Shown here in pieces: positions 19,452-29,912 of a DNA stretch of 64,000 nucleotides. Positions within the stretch are counted from its first letter, which is position 1. Each line of letters opens with the position of its first letter. The notes below the pieces were generated by a model, which was not told where the DNA came from, searched no databases, and was given only the letters and a program-made list of their open reading frames with translations. Source of the DNA: Eretmocerus hayati (lineage: Eukaryota > Arthropoda > Insecta > Hymenoptera > Aphelinidae); assembly GCA_029851415.1 (NCBI GenBank), contig CM056743.1, forward strand, positions 64,448,186 through 64,512,185, in the 5' to 3' direction. A program made the translations under genes and the position numbers.

Positions 19452-22075
19452 AATCAAACGACATTCTCTTCGTAATCGAAAGGGCTAGGAGATGTGCTAA
19501 TCTGATTTTGTCTCAGACAGAGGGGGTAGGGTGGGAGGGTATTAAACCCGAGATGGGGTTGGAGATCGATATTTTCCCGGAATGAAACTCACGCGTGGCG
19601 AGTCAGTAGTTCTACTGACGATCCGCAACCACTTGAAGTACCTTCTAGAGGTAGATGGCAGTATTTTAAACTCAACCCCAAGTCTGAGGATCACCGCAAT
19701 CAGCTCTGAGATCGATTCTGAGCTGAGAAGAGGTGGTAAATGCTGCGAATTAGTCGATTATACTGGATTCTGAGTCGAAAATGATCCTACTGCCAACTCT
19801 CAACCCTTTTCAGAACATTCCTTCATCGATCCCCAGAATTCGAGTTTGGGCATAGTTCTGAGAATTGCTGCGGGGAATTTTGGGATCGGTTCAGACTTAT
19901 TTTGTGGCGGGAATGTCTCTTCAGATCTGGAGGGACATTCCAAATGATCGATTTCAGCTCAGGATGCGATATGCTGCCGGATGAAAAACACTTTGGTTGT
20001 ATTTCTAGAGCATTGAACAGAATATTTAGCGTGGTCTCAAGTCTGGGAATCACCGCAGAGGAATTTGAGATCAATTTCCGGCCAGAAAAGGCTGTCTGAC
20101 CACGCAAAAGAATAGATAAATCGTCATTTCTAGGTGAAAAGAGAGTGTACTGCCGATCTGCAATAACTTGGCGTACTTTTTGAAAGTCGAGAGCAGTATT
20201 GAGAGTGAAAAGCAGTAGTTTGACTTCATTCTCATGTATGAAAATCAATGCAATCAGCTCTCAGGTCGATTCTGATCAGTGGAAAGATGACAAGCCTTGA
20301 TAATGAGTCGGGAATAGTGGATTCTGGGTCGAAAACAATCCTACTGCTGATTCAGAACGCGTTCCAACACATTCTCCCATAAATTGCCAGAATTTTGAGC
20401 CCGAACACAGCTCTGAAAATTGCTAGGGAAGAATTTGAGGTCGATAATGATCTCTTTTGTGGCAAAAATGTCTGTTCAGATATGACAGACATCCGAGAAT
20501 GATCGATCTCACCTCAGAATTGCTGCCAGGTCAGGATCACTTTGAGTGTGATTCTGGAACATTGAATGAAATTTTGAGCCTAATCTCAAGTCTAGGAATT
20601 GCCGTAGAAGAGCCCCAGATCAATATTCATCAAAAAAGAGCTGCAAATCAGTGCAGATAATTCAAGAAATGGTGAGTTCTAGGTGGCAAATAAGTATACT
20701 GTCGATCACCAATGACTTGGGGTACATTATAGTGATGCGAATCAATATTTTAAGCCCGACCTCACGTCGGAGGGTCACCGCAATCAGCTCTGAGACCGAT
20801 TCCAGACCGAGGGAAGGTGATGAGCGCTGCGTATTCGTCGGAGATAGTGGTTTCTAGATCGAAAACTTCGCCACAGCTACCAGAAAGAGCTTCCTCGTGC
20901 GTCTTACCATCATTTACCAGAATTTTGAGCCCGAGCACGGCTCTGAGAATTTCCGAGGACGAGTTTGAAAAATAATTCGATCTCTTCCGAGTGGGGGAAG
21001 TCTTATTAGCACAGGATTCGATCAAGAATGACCGATTTTAGCTCGGACTTTGATATGCTACCGAGTCAAGCAAACTTCCAGTGGAATTTTCAAGTGCTGA
21101 TCAGAATTTTGAGCCTAATCCGATGTCGAGAAATTGCTGCCGAGAGAATTGAGAACGATATCCGTCCAGGAAAAGCTGTTCAGTAATGCAGAATATTTGA
21201 AGAATGATGATTTTCAGGTGAAAGAAGATTATACTGCCGATCCACAAAAACTTGCAGTACATGCAGAAGATGTTAGGCAATATCTGAACCCCAACCCCGT
21301 GTCTAAGAATGCAATCAGCGCTGGATCGAGTCTGAGCAGAGGAGAAGCGAAGAATGGCGCGTATTAGTCGTGAATAATGTCTCATGAGTCGGAGACGCAC
21401 AGTGGGGCCAAGGTGATCTTGGATATTTCGCCTTCACGTGAATTTGCAACCAATTGACATATGCGCAGATGCAAGAGGTTGCTCTCATTCATCCAAGTGT
21501 CTTCTGTTTGCGCATCTGCCGATTCGTCGCGAATTCACGTAATGGAAAATTATCCAAGAACTTCTTGGCCCCACTGTGAGACGGTCCTAATGCCACCCCG
21601 AGAACCTGATTGAGGCGTTGTACTACAAATCCTCCGGATTTTGAGCCCAAATACGACTCTGAAAACAGTCGTGGTTGAAATTTACATCGATTTTGAACCA
21701 ATTTCCCCGTCGGGCGCGTCTCTTGAGCACTCACATGAATCAGGGATAGCCGATTCTAGCTCGGAAATCGATATGCTGCCGCTACCTAAACACTTGGAGT
21801 GAAGTCGTCGGGTATTGAGCAGATTCTTGACCCTAATCCGTAGGCCACGAATTGTCGCAAGAAATTTGGGAACAATATTCGTCCAGGAAAAGTCGTCGAG
21901 TGATGCGGATTATTTAAAGAATGATGATTACTCGGTGGAAGAAAGTATACTGCTGATTGTGACGGTTGAGAGAGTATTCTCAACCATTATTTCTCTCTCC
22001 TGTCTGATCGTCATGTAATACTTATATCATAGCCCTTTTCAGCTGTAGCATAACATCCGAGGAGAGAGTTGGAGG
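19452..22075. repeat. ~183-bp satellite, left array
   Basis: Diverged monomers recur about every 180-190 bp; landmarks beginning 'tactgc/gctgcc' fall near 19968, 20149, 20341, 20520 and 20699. Monomers three apart are much more alike (19968 with 20520, 20149 with 20699), giving a higher-order unit of about 550 bp. Some monomers carry 60-odd-residue open frames (for example 19902-20099 and 20457-20660), others are full of stops, so no protein is claimed. The array is inverted at 32296-34556. Confidence 0.75.
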
Positions 22076-22087
22076 TAGTTTTGCGTT

Positions 22088-22120
22088 AGAGAGAGAGAGA
22101 GATTGATTGATTGATTGATT
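22088..22120. repeat. (GA)n and (GATT)n at LINE 3' end
   Basis: GA repeats pass into four GATT units, which form the tail of the minus-strand LINE. A second GA run lies at its 5' end. Confidence 0.85.
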
Positions 22121-24798
22121 AAATTTTATTGAGGGCAGAGGGTAAACCCTATTTGCCCAGTTTGTAGAAATAGAAAGAATAACAACAAAATAACAAGAAA
22201 TAGTACAGACGTTGATGCGTAAGATGCTTAGACATAAATCTCAAGGGATAATGATAATGCTAGTGTGGCTACAAAATTATACTAATAAGAATAATCATAA
22301 TTAACCTAAATGTGATAATAATGAGAAGATTATATATAAAATAATTGATTGTAAGCCCGGCTCTACTATACATGTCCTGGAAGCGATATTTTTCCTAATA
22401 GAGCTTGGGGAATCGCATTCATACCTTCGTTTTGAGCTCTCAAGACCCAATCTTTCGCATCACGCTCCATGAAGATTTCACGGAGACATTGTTTGAATAT
22501 GCTCGGACTTTGGTTGATGAAATCAACTTCATCAAGGGTGTTGAAGAGTTTTGAGGCTACGTACGTAAAGGACTGATTCAGTGCTTCAGTGCGAGGGGCT
22601 TTATACAGCACGTTATGTTTTTTGTTGCGCTCGGACTGCCGAAGGGATGGCGCTTCGGTGGCAAGTTTGAAACGCGGTCTCAGGAATGACGGAAGCTGGT
22701 GATGAATGATTGAAAATGCAAGAGACGCGATGAGATATTCTCTACGTCTAGTGGCTGAGAGCCAGCCGAGAGATATTCGGTATGGTGTGACGTGCGCGCG
22801 CCTGGGCACATTTCCGTGAGCAAACCTAACACAGGTGTTCATAAGGGTGTGCAGTTTCTTTGTTTGTGTTTTATCAAGGCCAGTGAGCAGAGTAGCACTG
22901 TAGTCGAAGTGTGGAAGTACCAGACTTTGGGTGAGCTGTTGCTTAAGCTGACGCGATAGTGCACGACTCAACATTCGTAACGAGTGTAAGGATCCGTGTA
23001 CTTTCTTGGATATGGTATTTATTTGAGAACTCCAGTTCAATGAAGGAGAAATGTTCACGCCAAGGAGTTTTATGCGGTCTACGTATGGAATGACTGTTCC
23101 ATCAATTGTGATGGGGGCGGTACGCTTGAGATCGACATTTCTAAGGTACAACTCACTACCAAGTATAATGGCAGTGGTTTTCTTTGCATTCAGGTGAAGA
23201 CCATTTTCACGAGTCCACTTTGCTACACTATTGGCATCTTGATTGATTAGTGCAATCTTCCTGACAAGGTCAGCAGGGTGTGAGTGAATGTATATACCGG
23301 TATCATCCGCAAAGATCTTGTGGGATGAGTGACGCAGGACAAGAGAAAGGTCGTTTATACAAATCAGGAAAAGGAGTGGGCCAAGGACACTCCCCTGCGG
23401 AACGCCTGCATTCGTCTCAAGCCATGTCTCATGTGTTCCGTCTTCACGCCGAACTGCTTGGGTACGACCACGTAGGTAGCTCGCGAACCATCGTATGACA
23501 CGATCGGAGCAGCCGATATTGCGTAATTTCTTGAGAAGAATGTAATGTGGAAGTGTGTCGAACGCTTTGGAAAAGTCGAACGAGATGAAAACTGTGATCA
23601 TGCGGTTGTCAATTGCAGTGCGGATGTCTTCCAGTACACCAAGTAAAGCTGTTTGCGTCGAGTGATGAGGTCGGAACCCACACTGATGAGAGTCAAGTAA
23701 GTTAGCAGTGGAAAGATGGGAGGAAAGTTGTTCATGTACAATGCGTTCCAGAATTTTAGACATTTCTGGGAGCTGTGATACAGGGCGGGTATCAGACGGA
23801 GATTTTGGGGCAGAGGTTTTCGATAGAGGAATGATGGAAGATTTCTTCCACTCTTCGGGAAAGTATCCCGTAACGAGTGACTCATTGATAGTTGTGGTAA
23901 TATGCGGATGCAGTGCTGGGAAAGCCATCCTGAACATGGTGGATGATAAACCATCCACACCAACGCCTCGGGATTTAGAGAGTGCAAATGCTCGCTGGGT
24001 ATCTTCACCAGTTACAGGTCTGAAATCGAACGTGGGAACATTGTCCGGTAAAGGCATCGCGCAGACTCTCTCAACATCACTATCTTTTAGGGGCGGGATG
24101 TCTTTGGATACGGACGCATAGTGAGTATTGAGAGATGGGCTTGAAAATAGATCGAGTGGTGACGGTGTTCGTCTAGACATCAATCCGAATTTCCTAAGTT
24201 CGCTCCATCTTGACCTAACATCAGGTGCACTCAAAACCCTGTTAGAGACGTATTCATATTTAGCGTTGTCAAGAGTGAGTTTCACTGAGTTGCGTGCCGA
24301 GCGATATGCTGATGCAGCGCTGGGAGACTTTGTTTTGCGTGCACGACTGTAGAGGTTATCGCGTTGTCTCATGAGATATCTTATATCAGCTGTAACCCAA
24401 GGTTTTTTAGAGGAAGTTACATTGAGATGCTTTATGGGTGACAGCTGATCAAAGGCACTCAAAGCGACACGTGTGATCGTATTTACAGACTCGTTGACTT
24501 GCGCATTGGTGAGTGGCGAATATAAAGGACTACTGTAGTCAGGAAAATCAGTGTGAGGGCTGTAGTGAGATCTTAAATCGAAGGGGTTGTATGTACAAGG
24601 GAGATTGATCGAGGGAATATTTACAAGTGAGTTATTTACAGGTTGGACCGAGGTGCAAGGACCTGTGGTATCTTCATTCGATTGTTTTGAGTCTATCGCA
24701 TCGTGTGAAGGTAACAAAGCGTTCAGAGCTGTAGATATTATCTGATGGAGCTCACTAGAATCGACGCTTTTCAAGTTACGTATGGCAAGCTTTTTGCC

Positions 24799-24800
<2 letters not shown>
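22102..24800 (-). mobile_element. 5'-truncated jockey/I-type LINE
   Basis: Contains a reverse-transcriptase gene, a 3' UTR with an AATAAA-like signal (TCAATAAAATTT on the minus strand) and a tail of ATCA units. The endonuclease domain is absent, so the copy is truncated at its 5' end, where it abuts a (CT)n run (minus strand). It interrupts the ~183-bp satellite. Clade assignment between jockey, I and CR1 cannot be settled by eye. Confidence 0.85.
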
Positions 24801-24840
<40 letters not shown>

Positions 24841-24882
24841 GCGAGTCATTGGTAGCTTCACCGCATCGTTCCCCTCGTGCAC
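22366..24882 (-). CDS. LINE ORF2: reverse transcriptase
   Basis: An uninterrupted 838-residue frame. The first residues are read through the CT microsatellite (Ser-Leu repeats), so the true protein starts upstream and is missing. Reverse-transcriptase blocks appear in order: FRPHHSTQTALL, ISFDFSKAFDTLP, NAGVPQGSVLGPLLF, and the catalytic FADD at about 23302-23313, then KLLGVNIS. The C-terminal third matches the conserved tail of jockey-type ORF2 (HVTPYRISLGWLSATRRR). All catalytic aspartates in the palm motifs are present. The open frame suggests a fairly recent copy, but the lost endonuclease makes it inactive on its own. Confidence 0.88.
24801..24836. repeat. (GA)n microsatellite
   Basis: About 17 GA units at the 5' end of the minus-strand LINE. 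Confidence 0.92.
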
Positions 24883-25477
24883 CCATCATCATCAATCAGC
24901 CGGCATTGCGCGCGCCATGAATCTAGACTTCTCTTGCCCGCGCTAGAGAGCAGACGTCCCGCGTGCTAAATCATACCCGCCTCGTTGGCTTTTCGTCATC
25001 GTCGTCGTGCGTGCTCTAGCTACTTCGAGACACCCGGACGAGCCTCTAGTGCGTTCTTGTGCGACTTCCTGGCCGCTGCCAAATTACCTGTCCTGCGAAC
25101 GACCCGTGTCCAGATTCACCGGACGATTACGTACTCCTTGGAGCTGCCGATCAGCGAGCGTGCGATTGCCGATAATTATTCTCTCTTTCTTTGGGCTTCA
25201 CCCTCAATTGCTCTCTACGTGTTCGTGCGATTAAGTGCACTCTATGCACCATGTTCTTTTTAGAGTTGAATAAATATGCCCATCTGGCTCCCGTTCAACT
25301 CTTGTGTGATCATTTTGGCGCTCGATTCCCCATCTCTCTCGCGCGCAAAGCAGCAGCAGATCCAACAGCATGCAGAGTTGCAGCATATATTTCATCTAAT
25401 CGAATCTGCTGGGCATTGCACCTTGCCCAGCATGTGCGGCTAATTCCTAGGCATCCAACTTGCAGCCGTCACATGAT
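24837..25477 (+). repeat. Possible LTR and leader fragment
   Basis: CT-rich, CpG-containing sequence that passes into GAGTTGAATAAATATGCCC, a polyadenylation-like signal, then TGTGATCATTTTGGCGCTCG. The last piece resembles an LTR end followed by a primer-binding site (TGGCGCTCG). A second LTR or coding region is not seen, so this would be a remnant. The plus-strand open frames here have no recognised motif. Confidence 0.3.
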
Positions 25478-25940
25478 CCACAAAAAGTTGCAGTACACGC
25501 GGAAGATGTTAGGCAATGCTTCAAGCCCAACCCCGTGTCTGAGAATCACTGCAATCATCTCTGGATTGATTCTGAGCAAAGGAAAAACGATGAATGATGC
25601 GTATCGTTCGCAAATAATGATTCATAAGTCGGAAACAGCCCTATTGCCACCCCAACAATCATTTCGATGGGCTTTGCAATGAATTTCCGAAATATTGAGC
25701 TTAGACGTCTGAGGGTCACCGTTGAGAGTTGCGAGATAGACATTGGACGATGGAAAGAAGTCGAATGGTGCAATTCCATCGTGAAAGCATAAATTTCAGG
25801 TAAAAGTGGTTCTTCTGACACCCTCAAATAATTCGAGATACGGTCTGGGAGTACTTAACAAAATTTCGAGTCCAAATCGGAGTCTAGTCACTGTTCCATT
25901 GATATCCAGGAGGGATGTCGTGGAATCAATACTCGAGTTG
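25478..25940. repeat. ~183-bp satellite, continuation
   Basis: Resumes the satellite interrupted by the LINE. The block at 25488-25560 matches 21250-21325 ('gcagaagatgttaggcaat' and 'cccaaccccgtgtct'). Confidence 0.65.
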
Positions 25941-26120
25941 TCCTTGTGATAAATTGAATCATCAAGTCATAATATAATTCTCAGAACCCTTTGATACCTG
26001 GATATTTAGGTCGATTTATTGTGTAACCAATGGAAAAGTTTTGAGTTCCGTAAACAGGGGTGACTTTGGAACATTTTTTGACTTTCAGTTTGGATTTATC
26101 ATAAATGCAAGGTCATATAT

Positions 26121-26655
26121 GGGAGCGTCCGCGGAGCGTCAGCCACTCGCGCGCCTAGCAGCGAATTTCATTGAGAGAGCGGTGTATTTAATTTGCGCTC
26201 ATCGTGACGAATGAGAGATAAAAATATTTTGAAACGATGATTTTGTGAGATTTTTGGATGCTCTTTCTGATTCTGTGGTCGGATTTGCCAAAAAAAAATT
26301 TCATCTTTGAGAAAACTCGAATCAAAAGTTTGAGATCATTAATCGGAAAAATGCATATCTTGAATTTTTTTTGAAATATTTTTATAAAATCACTTAGGTA
26401 TTCACCAGCTCGTAAAAAAAAATTCAGAGTGGGTAACCATTTTTTGGAAGAGTTATGTATATAATTAGGAAGCAAAATCATACGCGCCGTGCGGGCGCTC
26501 GGCTATGACTCGCACACTATTCAATACCGCGGTCGTTTGAAGCTTAGAGATTATCTCGAATTATTCCGGGAAGGGTCTACTGTCAACATCTTCTCAAATG
26601 AATACAAGCACCTGCATAAACGATTACCCTTAGAAAGTAGTTGTACAACATTACT
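26121..26655. repeat. Left terminal inverted repeat
   Basis: About 535 bp, nearly identical to the inverse of 29247-29780. It contains an open stretch (GRLKLRDYLELFREGS) that is mirrored in the other arm, where it lies upstream of the transposase on its coding strand and could be part of an N-terminal exon. Confidence 0.8.
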
Positions 26656-26908
26656 TTTAAAATTTAAATCTGCTTTAGGGTAAGGAAGGTGAAAGGCAGA
26701 AATTCGGGGAAGGATAGAGGAAGCACAAAGTTTCTTTCTTATTCGACAATCTCGGCTGCAAAGTTTATTAATCAGGAAATTTTGTTCAAACGTTCAGGAT
26801 TATTGTTGGCCCTGAAAAGGGCCGAATGGTGTCTTCTTATGAGAACTACATTGGACTCATCGTGCTCAACTCCTTGTGAAAAGCGTGCGATATAATGAGG
26901 ATCTTTGT

Positions 26909-28747
26909 TTACTTGGTCCTTGATTTCTTCTTCTGAACCTGTTGAGCTCTGTTAGTTGATGACTCGCAAGGTCTCTTGTTCCTAATGAACTTTGGGACAA
27001 GAACAGAGTCACCCGAGGATGAGAATTTTTTAAATTCGAGCTGTCCTGTTTCTTCCAACACTCTGACCGAATGATACGAAAGAGTACCTGAGACAGTTTT
27101 ACTTGAATCGAATCGGATCTCCAAGAATTCTTTGGCTCGCAGATATTCGTCTTTACTTGAATAGTATATCTCAATATTATCGAACTTTTCTTTCGCCCAT
27201 ACGTAGAGTTGATGCGGCGTTAAAATTTGATTCTCTGAAGATCTCTGTAAGCTTTCCCTTCGAGCATTACTCTTTACAGAGGCACCTAATCCATCACAAG
27301 CATTTTTGCCATGAGCAGTTGCATGAAAGTGCCATTCAGCCTCGAGTTGGAAATCGTGTTTGTGATACTTCAGATTTGAAAAATTAAACCTGTTCTTAAA
27401 ATGCTGAGGAGCACCATCAGTGAAATAGATGATTTTTTTAATGAGTGGCAAGTGTAACTTGATCCAATCAGTAATTATCTTTTGAATACAATGTACTGCA
27501 ACTGTATCGTGAACAAGGTTATCCGACATAATAACCATACTCTGATGACACAGCTTAGAATCTTTCATATAGTAGAGTACGACAGTAACAAGGGTACATT
27601 GATCATTATTGTAATGAAAAGCCTGCGCTGCATCTTGAGCTACAAAGGCATAATTTTCAGCTAAATCAAGTGAAACCAGGACCTCACCTTCCTTCAAATT
27701 TTCTTTCAGGAATGTGAAAAACGAGGATTGTTTTTTCGCTATGAAAGAATGCGTTTTGAGCTTGAAAACGAGTTTCGTGAGTTCATCAACATAGTCTTGG
27801 TTAGGGACAATTCGAGTTTGCAACGAACATCGATCAGTAGTTGTCCAAGATTGAAACTTGACCTCGGTAGACTTACTCTGATCGAATAAATAAAGCAGAT
27901 CTGATTTGAATGACTCAGCAGTTGGGCACTTTTTACATGACCCGAGGTAACAACTATCGGTTGGATCGTGACAAACAATCGAAGCAATGCAATCTTTGTA
28001 ATCAGTTAATCTCCCTGATGTAAAAGCTGAAATGTCAAGCCCTTTCAACATCAGCTTGACATTCTGATGATAAACGCATACACATACTGAATGAGTCCCA
28101 CTTGATCCTGCTAGAACACAATGCACTGGACGGGCTTCGGCAAATTTTGTCATGCCTACTTTGACATCAGGATGTAAATCTTTGAATTTTAAGTATAGCT
28201 CTCGAATGTTATACAAGACAAGTCTTTTTTGAACAAAAACTTTAACGTTATTATCGACTCTAACACATTTTACATCTTTCATGCCGGGCATGATTCTACT
28301 GTTATCGTCATTTTCATAAAATTCCTTGACAGTATCAATGGTACCGTCAGGGAGATGCTTTTTACTTCTGACACACGATTGCGATTCAGGTTTTTTTGAA
28401 GTGACGTTACTCGCAAAATATCGGGTGGTACTGAAGAAACTAGCTTTTCTGCGCGTACTCCAAGAATCCGGTAGGAAATTCATTATCAATTCTCTCTCTG
28501 CCTTAGACGTGCTCGAACTAGAGAATCGCTCTATCATTTTCTCAATAATGAGAGGGTATTCGTGAATCTCAATAGAATTCTGAGCATCAACGGTTTTCCT
28601 GCATCTATCACAAATTTTAGACTGTTTATTCAAAAGAGGAAACAGCCCGAGTACACGTTCTGAAACTTTCCTGAGACTTTTCGAATGAACAATACTGGCA
28701 TCTGCCAGAGGATTGCAGCAGAGGCCAAAACTAGACATGTTATTCAA
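26909..28747 (-). CDS. Putative Sola-like transposase
   Basis: A 612-residue open frame. The first ATG within it is at 28738 and gives MSSFGLCCNPLADAS. Features in order: a cysteine pair region (KICDRCRK), a basic central part (FVQKRLVLYNIRELYLKF), a His/Cys-rich segment (CHDPTDSCYLGSCKKC), then the presumed catalytic core with SLDLAENYAF, IIYFTDGAPQHFKN and HATAHGKNACDGLG. Three aspartates in these blocks are candidate metal ligands. The C-terminus is Lys/Arg-rich. Similar proteins are common in insect genomes, often annotated as uncharacterised. The frame is open, so the gene could be functional if expressed from 28738, unless the upstream frame is needed. Confidence 0.62.
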   Translation of the reverse strand: MNNMSSFGLCCNPLADASIVHSKSLRKVSERVLGLFPLLNKQSKICDRCRKTVDAQNSIEIHEYPLIIEKMIERFSSSSTSKAERELIMNFLPDSWSTRRKASFFSTTRYFASNVTSKKPESQSCVRSKKHLPDGTIDTVKEFYENDDNSRIMPGMKDVKCVRVDNNVKVFVQKRLVLYNIRELYLKFKDLHPDVKVGMTKFAEARPVHCVLAGSSGTHSVCVCVYHQNVKLMLKGLDISAFTSGRLTDYKDCIASIVCHDPTDSCYLGSCKKCPTAESFKSDLLYLFDQSKSTEVKFQSWTTTDRCSLQTRIVPNQDYVDELTKLVFKLKTHSFIAKKQSSFFTFLKENLKEGEVLVSLDLAENYAFVAQDAAQAFHYNNDQCTLVTVVLYYMKDSKLCHQSMVIMSDNLVHDTVAVHCIQKIITDWIKLHLPLIKKIIYFTDGAPQHFKNRFNFSNLKYHKHDFQLEAEWHFHATAHGKNACDGLGASVKSNARRESLQRSSENQILTPHQLYVWAKEKFDNIEIYYSSKDEYLRAKEFLEIRFDSSKTVSGTLSYHSVRVLEETGQLEFKKFSSSGDSVLVPKFIRNKRPCESSTNRAQQVQKKKSRTK

Positions 28748-29146
28748 TCAACCGATTTCAACATATCCAACAAAATCGAAAACAGAACGAAGATCCTCGC
28801 AAGTATCAGAGCTCAACTGGTTTGTAGTGACGCCAGAGAATCGCAACTGTTCGCTAGATAGCCCTGAGACACACTGAATTTGTGTTGTGCACATTCTTGA
28901 GCTAAATGCCTCAAAATCTGAGGCACAATGGACGGGAAAATTCACGAAGACTTGGCGGGTAAATGCACGTAGAATTGACGGGTCGTGCATCGTAGACAAG
29001 TTTTGGTCGACAGTAATCGATGAGTCCTTCGTCGAAAACTCTTCGTGAGGTTTATCTTGTGGTGAACTTCCCTTCACTAAACTTAAGTAGTTTTCCAGAA
29101 TAGTATCTGGGATGAATAAATTATTAAACCTCGTTGGAATCAACAA
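28748..29146 (-). pseudogene. Upstream frame of the Sola-like gene
   Basis: A 132-residue frame lying in the same phase as the transposase and separated from it by a single TGA (28748-28750). It ends FDFVGYVEIG and the next codons read LNNMSSFGLCC. It could be the N-terminal part of the transposase cut off by a nonsense mutation, a separately spliced exon, or chance. No domain is recognised. Confidence 0.4.
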
Positions 29147-29246
29147 CTCAGTTTCTACTTCTCGAGATTCCTCGAAAGCTTTGTCGATCCTTCTTCAAGT
29201 TTCGACCACTCTTTTTCCTTACCTAAATGCGAATTCCAATTTCAAA

Positions 29247-29780
29247 AGTCATGTTGTACAACTACCTTCTAAGGGTAATCGTTTATGCAGGTGCTTGTAT
29301 TCATTTGAGAAGATGTTGACAGTAGACCCTTCCCGGAATAATTCGAGATAATCTCTAAGCTTCAAACGACCGCGGTATTGAATAGTGTGCGAGTCATAGC
29401 CGAGCGCCCGCACGGCGCGTATGATTTTGCTTCCTAATTATATACATAACTCTTCCAAAAAATGGTTACCCACTCTGAATTTTTTTTTACGAGCTGGTGA
29501 ATACCTAAGTAATTTTATAAAAATATTTCAAAAAAAATTCAAGATATGCATTTTTCCGATTAATGATCTCAAACTTTTGATTCGAGTTTTCTCAAAGATG
29601 GAATTTTTTTTGGCAAATCCGACCACAGAATCAGAAAGAGCATCCAAAAATCTCACAAAATCATCGTTTCAAAATATTTTTATCTCTCATTCGTCACGAT
29701 GAGCGCAAATTAAATACACCGCTCTTTCAATGAAATTCGCTGCTAGGCGCGCGAGTGGCTGACGCTCCGCGGACGCTCCC
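29247..29780. repeat. Right terminal inverted repeat
   Basis: Inverse of 26121-26655, ending GACGCTCCGCGGACGCTCCC and followed by ATAT. Confidence 0.8.
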
Positions 29781-29912
29781 ATATATACTTTGCAATATGT
29801 CAAAATGTCAGTCTTGACTTCAACTATGACATGGTGTAGCTATTTTCCTTCACATTTGAATCATTTGGCAGATCATCGCAAAAAACAGGGTGTGCAAAGT
29901 CACCCCGTCAAC

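Larger units (their letters stand above)
26121..29780 (-). mobile_element. Sola-like DNA transposon, long terminal repeats
   Basis: A 3660-bp element with near-perfect inverted arms of about 535 bp (26121-26655 and 29247-29780), starting GGGAGCGTCCGCGGAGCGTC. A 4-bp ATAT lies directly outside each end (26117-26120 and 29781-29784). The interior encodes a minus-strand transposase. A 4-bp duplication and Asp-rich transposase suggest the Sola superfamily; this is assigned from memory and needs a search. Confidence 0.75.
26046..29912. mobile_element. Small MITE split by the Sola-like element
   Basis: CCGTAAACAGGGGTGACTTTG at 26046-26066 is inverted as TGCAAAGTCACCCCGTCAACCGG at about 29890-29912. 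Removing the transposon between them leaves an element of about 210 bp. Related ends occur at 31262-31287 and 48556-48750. Target duplications were not established. Confidence 0.45.

Noticed and set aside
19902..20660. Short repeated proteins in the ~183-bp satellite (for example RALNRIFSVVSSLGITAEEF)
   Set aside because: Only some monomers are open and the others carry stops and indels; no splice pattern links them.
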